Shown here one piece after another: positions 1 to 8,947 of a stretch of DNA of 64,000 nt. Positions within the stretch are counted from its first letter, which is position 1, and each line of letters begins with the position of its first letter. The notes below the pieces were generated by a model, which did not search any database, was not told where the DNA came from, and worked only from the letters and a program-made list of their open reading frames with translations. A program made the position numbers and the translations under genes. The DNA is from Propionivibrio sp. (GTDB lineage: Bacteria > Pseudomonadota > Gammaproteobacteria > Burkholderiales > Rhodocyclaceae): contig JADJLB010000001.1 of assembly GCA_016705685.1 (NCBI GenBank), positions 372,001-436,000 of the forward strand, given 5' to 3'.

Positions 1-1067
1 CTATCGTTGGCGACCAGGCCGCCGAAGCGCTTGGTGGCGTTGCTGATTTTCAGCAGCACGCTACCGGCCGGCGGAACTGCGCGGCGCGGCAGCGGCTCCG
101 CTTCGGCCACGCGCGGACGGACGGCGCGTTCCGGGAAGCACCGCTGGACGATTGGCCACATGCCGTCACGCGAGCGGTGCAACACCAGAATCATCATCAG
201 ACCGAAAACGATCATCTCGAAATTTCCGCTCTGACCCAGCAGCTGCGGCAACCAATCCTGCAGCCATTGCTTGAGCAGGGTGATCAGGCCGGCACCAAAA
301 ATGGCGCCCCAGACGTGGCCCACGCCGCCGACGACGACCATGAACAGGTATTCGATCCCCTGCGTCAGCGAGAATGGCGTCGGGTTGATGAACCGCTGCA
401 GATGCGCATAGAGCCAGCCCGAAAGGCAGGCATACAGGGCGGCGATGACAAAGATGACGATCTTCGAGCGCGGCGTATTGACGCCCATCGACTCGGCCAT
501 CAGCGAGCCGCCTTTGAGCGCGCGAATCGCTCGCCCTTCGCGTGAATCGAGCAGATTGCGTGTGGCGACCATGAGAACCAGCAAGATGGCCCAGATGAGG
601 TAATAGAATTCGCGTCCCGATTTGAGTTCGAAGCCAAAGAGCTGCAATGCCGGGATGCCCGATATACCGGTGTACCCGCCGAGTGCATCAATGTTTCCAA
701 ACAGGTAGTACAGGCTGATCCCCCAGGCGATGGTGCCCAACGGCAGAAAGTGCCCTGACAGACGCAGTGTAATGAGACCGATGGACAGCGCGATGACCGC
801 CGTGACGGCCAGACCCGCCGGCAGGGTCAGCCAGGGTGAAACATCATGTACCGTGGTCAGGTAGGCCGTGGTGTAGGCACCAAGGCCGACAAATGCCGCC
901 TGGCCGAAAGAGGTCAGACCGCCAACGCCGGTCAGCAGTACCAGGCCGAGCGAGACGATGGCGTACAGGCCGATGTAATTGAGCAGCGTCACGTAGAACT
1001 CCGGCAACACCAGTGGCCCGAGCGCCAGCGCAACAATGAACGCCCACAGGAATATCAGGTTCTTCAT
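1..1067 (-). CDS. livM: LivM-LivG fusion: branched-chain amino acid ABC permease joined to ATPase (partial)
   Basis: Inner-membrane permease of a high-affinity branched-chain amino acid (or similar amide) ABC importer. Reading begins at an ATG at 1067 and stays open to the left edge. The first ~320 residues are strongly hydrophobic with the LivM EAA-loop sequence (GRAIRALKGGSLMAESMGV). After a Pro/Arg/Ala-rich linker the frame continues, with no stop, into VLLKISNATKRFGGLVAND, the typical N-terminus of the LivG ATPase. Permease and ATPase therefore look fused in one polypeptide, and most of the ATPase (Walker motifs) lies outside the window. It starts 5 bp after livH ends, so the two are co-transcribed. 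Separate livM and livG genes are the more usual arrangement. Confidence 0.85.
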   Translation of the reverse strand, partial: MKNLIFLWAFIVALALGPLVLPEFYVTLLNYIGLYAIVSLGLVLLTGVGGLTSFGQAAFVGLGAYTTAYLTTVHDVSPWLTLPAGLAVTAVIALSIGLITLRLSGHFLPLGTIAWGISLYYLFGNIDALGGYTGISGIPALQLFGFELKSGREFYYLIWAILLVLMVATRNLLDSREGRAIRALKGGSLMAESMGVNTPRSKIVIFVIAALYACLSGWLYAHLQRFINPTPFSLTQGIEYLFMVVVGGVGHVWGAIFGAGLITLLKQWLQDWLPQLLGQSGNFEMIVFGLMMILVLHRSRDGMWPIVQRCFPERAVRPRVAEAEPLPRRAVPPAGSVLLKISNATKRFGGLVAND

Positions 1068-1072
1068 GCTGC

Positions 1073-2110
1073 TTATGGCTCTTCCTCGACGTGGCGGGTG
1101 GTCAGCGAACGCCACAGCAAGACGGGGATAATCAGCGTGAAGACGATCACTTCCTTGAAGGCGCTGGCCCAGAATGACGAATACGATTCGAGCAGGCCGA
1201 CCAGGAGCGCGCCGATGGCGGCCACGGGATAACTCGCCAGTCCGCCGATGATGGCGCCGACAAAACCCTTGAGGCCGATCAGGAAGCCCGAATCGTAGTA
1301 GAGGGTGGTGATCGGTGAAATCAGGATGCCGGAAAACGTCCCGATCAATCCCGCCAGGGCAAATGAAAGCATGCCGGCCATGCTCGACGAGATGCCCATC
1401 AGGCGGGCCCCGGTGCGGTTCATCGCCGTGGCGCGCAGCGCCTTGCCGTAGATCGTGCGTTCGAAGAGGAAATACAGGGCGACGATGAGGATCAGGCTGG
1501 AGACGATCACCAGCAAGGCCTGCCCTGGCAGCGAGGCCTCGCCGATGGCGAAGCTGGTTTCGGTAAATACCGGCGTGCGCGAGCCTTCGGCGCCGAAGAA
1601 GAACAGCCCCAGCCCGGTCAACGTGACATGCACGGCCACCGAGACGATCAGCAGGACCAGCACGGAAGCCTCGGCAATCGGCTGAAAAGCGAGCCGGTAA
1701 ATCATCGGCCCCAGCGGAACAACCAGGATCAGCGTAATGAAGACCTGCACCGGCAGAGAGAAGGTCGCCGGCGAAACCACGGACAGAAGACCGGCAAGCA
1801 ACAAGGGCATGACGCAGTTGAACAGGATGACCGAGGGCATGCGGCGCAGCTTGCGGGCGCGTACAGCCCGGGACAGGTCAACCAGGGTGATCACCATGCC
1901 CAGGCCAAGCAACAGCCACAAGGTTCCCGGCACCTTGCCGGATTGCAGGCTGACCAGTGTCAGCGCGCCATAAGCGACGAACTCGCCCTGCGGTATGAAA
2001 ATAACGCGGGTAACCGTAAATACCAGCACCAGCGCCAGCGCCAGCAAGGCATAGATGGCGCCATTGGTAATGCCATCCTGAGCCAGTAACAATGCAATTT
2101 GGAAATCCAT
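1073..2110 (-). CDS. livH: Branched-chain amino acid ABC transporter permease LivH
   Basis: Second permease half of the importer, 345 aa, a multi-spanning membrane protein. The N-terminus ([20 protein letters not shown]) and the segment [18 protein letters not shown] are characteristic of LivH. The protein is longer than the usual ~290-300 aa; the extra length lies around residues 70-130 and includes a basic stretch ([13 protein letters not shown]) followed by hydrophobic segments. It lies downstream of the binding protein gene (217-bp gap) and 5 bp before the LivM-LivG fusion, in one minus-strand operon. Substrate is inferred from family only; related systems also import urea, amides or aromatic acids. 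Confidence 0.88.
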   Translation of the reverse strand: MDFQIALLLAQDGITNGAIYALLALALVLVFTVTRVIFIPQGEFVAYGALTLVSLQSGKVPGTLWLLLGLGMVITLVDLSRAVRARKLRRMPSVILFNCVMPLLLAGLLSVVSPATFSLPVQVFITLILVVPLGPMIYRLAFQPIAEASVLVLLIVSVAVHVTLTGLGLFFFGAEGSRTPVFTETSFAIGEASLPGQALLVIVSSLILIVALYFLFERTIYGKALRATAMNRTGARLMGISSSMAGMLSFALAGLIGTFSGILISPITTLYYDSGFLIGLKGFVGAIIGGLASYPVAAIGALLVGLLESYSSFWASAFKEVIVFTLIIPVLLWRSLTTRHVEEEP

Positions 2111-2327
2111 CGAACGCTATTCCAGTCGAAGCCCGCTTGTCCCTGAGACCGTGCCGGCGAGCAGCGCCGGAATCGTGGTCGAGTCGGTCGGAGCAAACCG
2201 GGTCGGTTCGTCAGGAATATTCAATCCCGCGCCGGTAACCGAACAAAGCCGGGATGATACCAAAGCACGCGCCAGCCTGAGCGTCTCAATACGCGAAAAC
2301 GCTCAGGATGCGCCGGGAACGGCCGAT

Positions 2328-3482
2328 CTACTTGACGAGCTTCCAGGTTCCACCCTGGATCTTGACCATGACGCGTGCGCGCTGGTCGAAACCGAGGTGA
2401 TCCTGCGGGCCGAGGTTGAAAACGCCGTGCGCCCCGATCAGGTTTTTCGTGCTCTCCAGCGCGTCGCGCAATGCTTTGCGGAATTCGGGCGTGCCGGGCT
2501 TGGCTGTTTTCAGCGCCTCGGGAATGGCATTCGACAACAGCTTGCCGGCATCCCAGGCGTGGGCGCCAAAGGTCGACACGCTGCCCGGACCGTACGCCGC
2601 CTCATATTTGGTCACGTAATCCAGGGCAACCTTCTTGATCGGATTGCTGTCGGGCAACTGCGCTGCCACCAGCACCGGGCCGGCCGGCAGGATGGTGCCT
2701 TCGCAATCCTTGCCGCACACGCGCAGGAAGTCGGCATTGGCCACGCCATGGGTCTGGTAGATCGTGCCCTTGTAGCCCTTTTCCCTGAGCGTTTTTTGCG
2801 GCAGCGCGGCCGGCGTTCCGGCGCCGCCAACCAGCACGGCATCGGGCTTGGACGAGAGTATCTTCAGGATCTGGCCGGTCACCGAGGTGTCGGCACGATT
2901 GAAGCGCTCATTGGCGGTGACATGGATCTTGCGCACTTCGGCAATCTTGGAAAACTCATTCCACCAACCCTCGCCATAGGCATCGGCAAAACCGATGTAG
3001 GCAACCGTCTTCACATTGTTGTTGGTCATGTGTTCGACGATGGCGGTGGCCATTTGCGCGTCATTTTGTGGCGTCTTGAAAACCCAGGCGCGCTTGGCAT
3101 CCATCGGTTCGATGATGCGTGCCGCCGCCGCCATGGCGATCATCGGCGTCTCCGCCTCGGCGGCAACGTCGATCATGGCCAGCGAGTTCGGCGAGATGGT
3201 CGAACCGATGATGACATCGACCTTGTCTTCGGCGATCAGCTTCTTGGTGTTCTTGACCGCAGTGGTTGTATCGGAAGCATCGTCGAGCACGATGTAGTTT
3301 ATCTTCTGGCCGCCGATTGACGTTGGCATCAGGGTGAAGGTATTTTTCTCCGGGATGCCGAGCGATGCCGCCGGTCCGGTAGCGGAAAGCGTCACGCCAA
3401 CATTGATATCGGCGTAGACAGTCGGCGCGCTGCCGATCGCCGCAACAGCCAATATTCCAAACAGGATTTCCTTAATCTTCAT
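2328..3482 (-). CDS. livJ: Periplasmic branched-chain amino acid-binding protein (LivJ-type)
   Basis: 384-aa periplasmic solute-binding protein of the peripla_BP_6/LivJ family. Residues 1-24 form a Sec signal peptide (basic MKIKE, hydrophobic core, cleavage after VYA), then [20 protein letters not shown], the classical start of the type I fold. It captures the substrate and delivers it to the LivH/LivM permease encoded downstream. First gene of the minus-strand operon; its promoter should lie in 3483-3729, which is shared with the divergent ubiB. The real ligand cannot be read from sequence; many Rhodocyclales carry multiple paralogues linked to aromatic or amide metabolism. Confidence 0.85.
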   Translation of the reverse strand: MKIKEILFGILAVAAIGSAPTVYADINVGVTLSATGPAASLGIPEKNTFTLMPTSIGGQKINYIVLDDASDTTTAVKNTKKLIAEDKVDVIIGSTISPNSLAMIDVAAEAETPMIAMAAAARIIEPMDAKRAWVFKTPQNDAQMATAIVEHMTNNNVKTVAYIGFADAYGEGWWNEFSKIAEVRKIHVTANERFNRADTSVTGQILKILSSKPDAVLVGGAGTPAALPQKTLREKGYKGTIYQTHGVANADFLRVCGKDCEGTILPAGPVLVAAQLPDSNPIKKVALDYVTKYEAAYGPGSVSTFGAHAWDAGKLLSNAIPEALKTAKPGTPEFRKALRDALESTKNLIGAHGVFNLGPQDHLGFDQRARVMVKIQGGTWKLVK

Positions 3483-3575
3483 CGTGCTCCCCCTTGATAT
3501 TGTGAATACGCCAAGCGAAGTGATTTTGGCGGAGGTCTATTGTGCTGCGTATGCGCGTGTAAGACAAGAATGCAG

Positions 3576-3595
3576 TGACACTGACGCCAGTGTCA
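3576..3595. promoter_or_regulatory. Perfect 8-bp dyad in the livJ/ubiB divergent intergenic region
   Basis: TGACACTG-ACGC-CAGTGTCA is a perfect inverted repeat with a 4-bp spacer, between the divergent starts of livJ (3482) and ubiB (3730). No T-tract follows, so it does not look like a terminator. An operator for a dimeric regulator of the transporter operon is the simplest reading, but the regulator is unknown. Confidence 0.45.
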
Positions 3596-3729
3596 GTAAG
3601 CACCACGTAATTGTATTTCAGGCCAGCAGCATGCGGCGTAATGGCTATCCTCTCCCGGGGTCCGTGCAAAGTGTCGCGTTCGGAAGGCGCCGATTCAGGG
3701 TAGACTTGCGTTTTGTCCGGTGTCGCCGC

Positions 3730-5262
3730 ATGCGCCTTTTCCGCCTCGCCAAAATCGTCAGCATCGCCAGCCGCTACGGCATCGACGAGATGATTTTCGA
3801 ACACGAGCCAAGCGGCCGGCTGGCCGCGTTGTCGCGGACCGTGCACTTCTGGCGGCGCAATACCTTGCCGCGTGCCGTACGGCTCCGGCTGGCGCTGGAG
3901 GCGCTGGGGCCGATTTTCGTCAAGTTCGGGCAAGTCCTGTCAACACGTCGCGACCTGCTCCCGCTCGACATCGCCGACGAATTGGCCAAATTACAGGATC
4001 GCGTTCCGCCCTTTTCGCCCGAGTTGGCGCTGGCGCAGATCGAGGCGGCTTACGGTCGGCCAGCCAGCAAGGTCTTTGCCGAATTTGACGCCACGCCCGT
4101 GGCCAGCGCGTCGGTGGCCCAGGTACATTTCGCCCGCCTGCACGCCGAGGATGGCGGCCATGAGGTGGCGGTCAAGATCCTGCGCCCGGACATGCACGGT
4201 GTTATCGCCCACGATCTGGCCCTGCTTGAGACCCTGGCCGGCCTGCTGGAGAAAATCTGGTCCGACGGCAAACGCCTGAAGCCGCGCGAAGTCGTTGGCG
4301 AATTCGCCAAGTACCTCTACGACGAACTCGATCTCATGCGCGAGGCCGCCAACTGTTCGCAGCTTCGGCGCAATTTCCTGGATTCGAAATTGCTGCTGGT
4401 ACCAAGCGTGTATTGGGATCACTGCACGACGACGGTGATGGTCATGGAACGCATGCACGGCATTCCGATCAGCCAGACCGCCGCGCTGACTGCCGCCGGG
4501 ATCGATCTGCCGACACTATCGCGCGCCGGGGTCGAGATCTTCTTCACGCAGGTTTTCCGGGATGGTTTCTTCCATGCCGACATGCACCCCGGCAACATTT
4601 TTGTCGCCGACGACGAAGTGCATCACGGCAAATACGTCGCGCTCGATTTCGGCATCGTCGGCACGCTGACCGACGTTGACAAGAACTATCTCGCACAGAA
4701 CTTTCTGGCCTTCTTCCAGCGCGACTACAAGCGCGTGGCGATGGCGCACATCGAGGCCGGCTGGGCACCCGCCGATACCCGCGTCGATGAATTCGAATCG
4801 GCCATCCGCGCCGTCTGCGAGCCGATCTTCGACCGGCCCCTGCATGAGATTTCCTTTGGCCGCGTCCTGCTGCGCCTCTTCCAGACCTCACGCCGTTTCA
4901 ATGTCGATATCCAGCCGCAGCTTGTGATGCTGCAAAAGACGCTGCTGAATATCGAGGGTTTGGGACGCCAGCTCGACCCCAATCTCGATCTATGGACGAC
5001 GGCCAAGCCCTTCCTCGAACGCTGGATGAAAGAGCAGATCGGCTGGCGCGCACTGGTACGCGGGATCAATCAGGAAGCGCCGAACTGGGCGCGCACTTTG
5101 CCGCAACTGCCGCGCCTGGTGCATCAGGCGCTGAGTCGGGAGGAAGCTTCCGATCTGGCGCCGTTGCTGGAGGAGCTGGCCGCGACGCAACGCCAACAGA
5201 ACCGTATGCTGGGCTTGATCGCCGTGCTGCTGGCCACTTTGCTGGTTGTCAATTACCTCTAA
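3730..5262 (+). CDS. ubiB: UbiB/ABC1-family atypical kinase (ubiquinone biosynthesis accessory protein)
   Basis: 510-aa atypical protein-kinase-like ATPase that supports ubiquinone biosynthesis at the inner membrane. Family signatures are visible: the KxGQ motif ([12 protein letters not shown], residues 64-75), an Ala-rich nucleotide loop (ASASVAQVH, about 125-133), the VAVKIL lysine (about 149), the catalytic-loop equivalent [10 protein letters not shown] and the metal-binding ALDFGIVG. The C-terminus ends in one hydrophobic segment ([17 protein letters not shown]), the usual membrane anchor. The open frame extends upstream to 3484, but [20 protein letters not shown] matches the family N-terminus, so ATG 3730 is chosen. 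No other ubi gene is adjacent. Confidence 0.88.
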   Translation: MRLFRLAKIVSIASRYGIDEMIFEHEPSGRLAALSRTVHFWRRNTLPRAVRLRLALEALGPIFVKFGQVLSTRRDLLPLDIADELAKLQDRVPPFSPELALAQIEAAYGRPASKVFAEFDATPVASASVAQVHFARLHAEDGGHEVAVKILRPDMHGVIAHDLALLETLAGLLEKIWSDGKRLKPREVVGEFAKYLYDELDLMREAANCSQLRRNFLDSKLLLVPSVYWDHCTTTVMVMERMHGIPISQTAALTAAGIDLPTLSRAGVEIFFTQVFRDGFFHADMHPGNIFVADDEVHHGKYVALDFGIVGTLTDVDKNYLAQNFLAFFQRDYKRVAMAHIEAGWAPADTRVDEFESAIRAVCEPIFDRPLHEISFGRVLLRLFQTSRRFNVDIQPQLVMLQKTLLNIEGLGRQLDPNLDLWTTAKPFLERWMKEQIGWRALVRGINQEAPNWARTLPQLPRLVHQALSREEASDLAPLLEELAATQRQQNRMLGLIAVLLATLLVVNYL

Positions 5263-5306
5263 CGGGCATGACTTTGGACGGCGATTCAATGTCTCTGAAG
5301 CCCCCG

Positions 5307-5369
5307 TTCTGAATTCAGAATTGCGGGAAGCAATCAGAATGTACATCTATGATTACATCGTTCTGTACA
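5307..5369 (+). promoter_or_regulatory. Putative promoter/operator of the Phd-VapC-like module
   Basis: Just upstream of the antitoxin gene are a perfect 14-bp palindrome TTCTGAATTCAGAA (5307-5320) and two TGTACA palindromes (5340-5345, 5364-5369) with 24-bp centre spacing. A TATGAT -10-like hexamer (5348-5353) sits between the two TGTACA copies. This layout fits autoregulation by a Phd-type antitoxin or its complex. No convincing -35 hexamer is at the right distance. Confidence 0.35.
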
Positions 5370-5376
5370 CATCGAG

Positions 5377-5610
5377 ATGGCGATGAAACAAGCGACATTC
5401 ACTGAAGTGCGCAGCCACGCCAAGCAGTATTTCGACCTCGTCGCTTCGGGCGAATCCGTTCGGGTGCTGCGTAACGGCAAGCCAATCGCTGACATTGTCC
5501 CGGTCGTGGCAGCCCTTCCTTCGTGGAAGGGACGCCAGGTGCAACCCCTGTTGCTGGATGGAGTTGCCATCAGTCGCATGGTTCTCGAAGAGCGCGAAGC
5601 TGGCTTGTGA
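5377..5610 (+). CDS. Type II antitoxin, Phd/YefM family
   Basis: 77-aa antitoxin of the prevent-host-death family. The N-terminal half (ATFTEVRSHAKQYFDLVASG) followed by VRVLRNGKPIADIVPV is the Phd/YefM DNA-binding fold; the C-terminus (GVAISRMVLEEREAGL) is the usual toxin-neutralising tail found before PIN-domain toxins. The start may be ATG 5377 or ATG 5383. The stop TGA (5608-5610) overlaps ATG 5610, the canonical position for the partner toxin start. It should bind its own promoter region and neutralise the VapC-like toxin downstream. Confidence 0.85.
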   Translation: MAMKQATFTEVRSHAKQYFDLVASGESVRVLRNGKPIADIVPVVAALPSWKGRQVQPLLLDGVAISRMVLEEREAGL

Positions 5611-6022
5611 TGCGCGTTTTTTTGATGCCTCGGCATTCGCTAAACGCTATGTCAGTGAAGCAGGAACCGCCGCGGTGCTTGAGTCGTGCGACCGGGCAAC
5701 AGAGATCGGTTTGTCCGGCATTGCGCTGCCCGAGATTATTTCGGCGTTTTGCCGACTGCGTCGTGAGGGCAAAATCACCGACACACAATATCGGCAACTG
5801 AAGTCATTGTTGCTGACCGATATCGAGGATGCCGCCGTTTGGGATCTGACCCCGGCGGTGTTGGGCGAGGCAGTGTCGTGTCTCGAAAGCAACATATTGC
5901 GCGGCATGGACGCGATACACGTAGGTAGTGCCGTGGCTCTTAAGGCCGATGTTTTCGTGTCCGCCGATGCGCGACAGTGCGCCGCCGCTGCCCGTGTCGG
6001 GCTACGGGTCGAGGTGGTATAA
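5610..6022 (+). CDS. PIN-domain (VapC-like) toxin, apparent -1 nt frameshift near the start
   Basis: PIN-domain ribonuclease toxin of the preceding antitoxin. The frame ending at 6022 encodes FFDASAFAKRYVSEAG, LPEIISAF, MDAIHVGSAV and VFVSADARQ, supplying the acidic residues of the PIN active site. However, the canonical ATG (5610-5612, overlapping the antitoxin stop as TGATG) is out of frame with it: a run of seven T at 5617-5623 would need eight T to read M-R-V-F-F-D-A-S-A-F. As written, the intact frame can only start inside the antitoxin gene (for example ATG 5558, MELPSVAW...), which adds a non-family N-terminus. Possible causes are a sequencing or assembly error, a slippage-dependent product, or a decayed toxin. 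Confidence 0.7.
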
Positions 6023-6043
6023 ATGCCTGCTTATTCTGATATT

Positions 6044-6067
6044 TATCCCGCCAGAATGGCGGGGATA
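6044..6067. repeat. GC-rich hairpin between the two toxin-antitoxin modules
   Basis: TATCCCGCCA-GAA-TGGCGGGGATA forms a 10-bp stem with one extra G, starting 22 bp after the VapC-like stop. There is no T-tract on either side, so it is not a standard intrinsic terminator; it may stabilise the mRNA 3' end or be a remnant of a mobile palindrome. Confidence 0.4.
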
Positions 6068-6198
6068 GCACGACAGTTACCGGGGGCGGCGGAGCAGAGC
6101 TTGAATTGAGCCTGGTCCATATTAGTTCTTCCGATCCCGATTGGCGCTTTCCATATTTCCGTATGGCTTCTTGTATGGTCTAATGCTACTCTGTGTCC

Positions 6199-6477
6199 AT
6201 GGCAAAAACTCACTTTGACTGGGATCCCGACAAGGACGCCGAGAACCAGGGAAAGCACGGAGTCTCTTTCTCTCGCGCCCAATACGCCTTTGCGGACCCG
6301 CAGCGCGTGATAGCCAAGGACGAGACCCACAGCCAAACCGAAGAACGGTTCTATTGCTTCGGCGAAGTTGACGGCGGTGTGCTCACGGTGCGGTTCACTT
6401 ACCGCGCTTCGGTTATTCGAATCATCGGCGCCGGTTATTGGCGCAAAGGAAAGGCGATCTATGAGCGCGAAAATTAA
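6199..6477 (+). CDS. brnT: BrnT-family type II toxin (DUF497)
   Basis: 92-aa ribonuclease toxin of the BrnT family. The opening FDWDPDKDAENQGKHGVSFSRA followed by YAFADPQRV matches the BrnT signature (F-W-D-x-K-x3-N-x2-K-H-G-V-S-F), and the tail IRIIGAGYWRKGKAIYE is the usual R-I-I-S-A-R-x-A-x4-R/K-x2-Y-E end. A GTG six bases upstream (6193) is an alternative start. Toxin precedes antitoxin, as normal for this family, and the genes overlap by 17 bp. It should inhibit translation by RNA cleavage until neutralised by BrnA. Confidence 0.85.
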   Translation: MAKTHFDWDPDKDAENQGKHGVSFSRAQYAFADPQRVIAKDETHSQTEERFYCFGEVDGGVLTVRFTYRASVIRIIGAGYWRKGKAIYEREN

Positions 6478-6721
6478 ATACACCGATGAAGACCTTGGGA
6501 AGGCCCAAGTGATTCCCGACTTTCTTCCTTCGCCGGCCGAATTGGCATTTCGTGAAGAGGGGGTAAAAGTAACGCTGGCTCTGAGCAAGAAGAGTATCGA
6601 ATTCTTCAAGTCGGAGGCGACAAAGCATCACACGCAGTATCAACGCATGATTCGTCGGCTCATCGACGCGTATGTCGATGCCCAAGCCCCAACCCGTCGT
6701 TCGAGCGGACCTCGCGCATAA
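6461..6721 (+). CDS. brnA: BrnA-family antitoxin
   Basis: 86-aa antitoxin partner of BrnT. The segment KVTLALSKKSIEFFKSEA followed by YQRMIRRLIDAYV is the ribbon-helix-helix-like C-terminal domain by which BrnA dimers bind their operator. Start ATG 6461 lies within the end of brnT. The last residues (PTRRSSGPRA) are encoded by the first arm of an attC-like hairpin, which suggests the reading frame was fused to or ends within a recombination site. Confidence 0.8.
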   Translation: MSAKIKYTDEDLGKAQVIPDFLPSPAELAFREEGVKVTLALSKKSIEFFKSEATKHHTQYQRMIRRLIDAYVDAQAPTRRSSGPRA

Positions 6722-6750
6722 GGTCACGCGAGGCCGTTCAACTCTTTTCG
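6687..6750 (+). other. attC-like imperfect hairpin (possible integron cassette site remnant)
   Basis: Arm 6699-6716 (GTTCGAGCGGACCTCGCG) pairs with arm 6727-6742 (CGCGAGGCCGTTCAAC) with 15 Watson-Crick pairs, one G-T wobble and two single unpaired bases on one arm. Unpaired (extrahelical) bases in a dyad flanked by ...AAC and ...AACTC resemble integron attC sites (CGTTCAAGCGGAC ... CCGGTTAACTC type). The outer boxes are weak: CCCCAAC at 6687-6693 is close to RYYYAAC, but the expected GTTRRRY is only GTTTGCA (6751). It is therefore at best a degraded site. No integrase gene is in the window. Confidence 0.4.
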
Positions 6751-6904
6751 TTTGCAGCCCGTCCGGCTTCTTAAACAGGCCGTTTCCGCTTCGTGCGCGC
6801 TCCGGGCAGCCTGACTCAAAATCGCGGCAGCCATTGACAGTCAGCAGCCACTCTGGCTCTACCGCAAAACTTTACCTAGCCTGGCTACGTTAGAAATCCC
6901 TTAG

Positions 6905-8947
6905 ATGCCCCCACTGCCCAATCCTCCCCAACGCGAAGCCATTCGCTATCTCGACGGTCCACTGCTGGTGCTGGCCGGCGCCGGTTCCGGCAAGACACGC
7001 GTCATCACGCAAAAGATCGCCTATCTGATCGAGGAATGCGGCGTAAGCCCGTCCAACATCGCCGCGATCACCTTTACCAACAAGGCAGCCAGGGAAATGC
7101 AGGAGCGCGTCGGCAAACTGCTCAAGAGCAAACCGGCGGGGCTGACCATCTCGACCTTCCATTCGCTCGGCGTGCGCATCCTGCGCGAGGACGCCAAAGA
7201 ACTCGGCTATAAACCGCGCTTCTCGATTTTCGACGCCAACGACTGCTTCGCCATCGTTTCGGACCTGGCGGGCAGTGTGGACAAGGCGACCATCCGTCGC
7301 CTGCAATCGATCATTTCCGGTTGGAAGAACGCATTGACTTCACCTGATCGGGCGCTACACAACGTGCAGAATGAAGCCGAAAAACTGGCTGCACTCGCGT
7401 TTGCCAGTTATTCCGCGACCCTCAAGGCCTATCAGGCGGTCGACTTCGACGATCTCATCGCCTTGCCCGTGGAGCTTTTCAAGGCACATCCGGCGGTGCT
7501 CGGCAAGTGGCAGAACCGTTTGCGTTATCTGCTGATCGACGAATATCAGGATACCAACGCCTGCCAGTACGCTTTGCTCAAGATGCTGGCCGGACCGCGG
7601 GCGGCGTTTACCGCGGTGGGTGACGACGATCAGGCGATCTACGGCTGGCGCGGTGCGGATATCGAAAATCTGCGCGGCCTGCCGCGCGACTACCCAAATC
7701 TCAAGCTGATCAAGCTTGAGCAGAACTACCGTTCGACGGTGCGCATCCTGAAAGCAGCGAACGCGCTGATTGCACACAACGAAAAGCTGTTTGACAAGAA
7801 GCTGTGGTCCGACCTTGGCCACGGCGACCCGATCACCGTGACGGTGTGCAAGGACAGCGAGAAGGAAGCCGAATCGGTGGTGATGAAGCTGCAGGCCCAC
7901 AAGTTCGAGCATCGCGGAACGTTTTCCGACTACGCCGTGCTCTATCGCGGCAACTTCCAGGCGCGAGCGCTCGAACAGCACCTGCGCGACCAGCGCGTTC
8001 CCTATGTGCTGTCGGGCGGGCAGTCGTTTTTCGACAAGGCAGAAATCAAGGACATCACCGCCTACCTTCGCCTGCTGGCCAACAGCGACGACGATCCGGC
8101 CTTCATCCGCGCCGTGACGACGCCCCGGCGCGGCGTCGGTGGAGCCACGCTGGAAGCGCTCGGCACCTACGCCGGCGAACGCCACCTGTCGCTGTTTGCC
8201 GCCGTATTCGAGGCAGGCATCGTGCAACGCGTGCAACCGCGTCAACTTGCGCCGCTACTGGAGTTCTGCGAGTTCATCAACCGCCTGGAGTATCGCGCCA
8301 CCAGGGAGCCGGTCGAGCCGGTGATGGACACCCTGCTGACCGCCATCGGGTACGAAGCCTGGTTACACGACGAGGATGACAAACGGATTGCGCTCGCGCG
8401 CTGGGAAAACGTCCTGGAACTTGCGAAGTGGCTGGTGAAAAAAGGCGAAGAGGACGGCAAGAGCCTGATCGAGCTGACGCAAACGATCGCGCTGATCAAT
8501 CTGCTGGACAAGCAGGACGGCGGCGGTCGGCCCGACGCGGTGCAGTTGTCCACGCTGCACGCGGCCAAGGGGCTGGAGTTCAAACACGTCTTCCTGATCG
8601 GTGTCGAAGAAGGCATGCTGCCGCATCGTGAATCGCAGGATGCCGACAAGATCGAGGAAGAGCGCCGCCTGATGTACGTCGGCATCACCCGCGCCCAGCG
8701 CTCGCTGCACCTGAGTTACTGCGAAAGGCGCAAACAGGGGCGCGAGTTGATTCCCTGCGAAGCCTCACGCTTCATCGCCGAGATGGGAACCGAAGATCTG
8801 CGCTTTTCGGGCGGTAAGGCCGATAGCGCACCCGACAAGGCCGGTGGGGCGGCGCGCCTGTCGGCCATGAAAGCGATGCTGTCGGGCGGCCCCGTTGCCC
8901 ACCGCAAAGAGACCGCTGCCGACGAGAAACCGCGGGAGCCAGTTTGA
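6905..8947 (+). CDS. rep: ATP-dependent DNA helicase Rep (UvrD/Rep family, SF1A)
   Basis: 680-aa 3'-5' SF1A helicase that helps replication forks restart and removes bound proteins. Walker A AGAGSGKT at residues 24-31, motif Ia AAITFTNKAAREM, motif II DEYQDTN, motif III GDDDQAIYGWRGAD, motif IV LEQNYRS, motif V STLHAAKGLEFKHVFLIGVEEG and motif VI ERRLMYVGITRAQ are all present. Length fits Rep (about 670 aa), shorter than UvrD or PcrA. Start ATG 6905 gives the usual short N-terminus before PPQREAI. The 183 bp upstream (6722-6904) hold no gene apart from the attC-like remnant. It stands alone, with a different set of genes on each side. Confidence 0.9.
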   Translation: MPPLPNPPQREAIRYLDGPLLVLAGAGSGKTRVITQKIAYLIEECGVSPSNIAAITFTNKAAREMQERVGKLLKSKPAGLTISTFHSLGVRILREDAKELGYKPRFSIFDANDCFAIVSDLAGSVDKATIRRLQSIISGWKNALTSPDRALHNVQNEAEKLAALAFASYSATLKAYQAVDFDDLIALPVELFKAHPAVLGKWQNRLRYLLIDEYQDTNACQYALLKMLAGPRAAFTAVGDDDQAIYGWRGADIENLRGLPRDYPNLKLIKLEQNYRSTVRILKAANALIAHNEKLFDKKLWSDLGHGDPITVTVCKDSEKEAESVVMKLQAHKFEHRGTFSDYAVLYRGNFQARALEQHLRDQRVPYVLSGGQSFFDKAEIKDITAYLRLLANSDDDPAFIRAVTTPRRGVGGATLEALGTYAGERHLSLFAAVFEAGIVQRVQPRQLAPLLEFCEFINRLEYRATREPVEPVMDTLLTAIGYEAWLHDEDDKRIALARWENVLELAKWLVKKGEEDGKSLIELTQTIALINLLDKQDGGGRPDAVQLSTLHAAKGLEFKHVFLIGVEEGMLPHRESQDADKIEEERRLMYVGITRAQRSLHLSYCERRKQGRELIPCEASRFIAEMGTEDLRFSGGKADSAPDKAGGAARLSAMKAMLSGGPVAHRKETAADEKPREPV

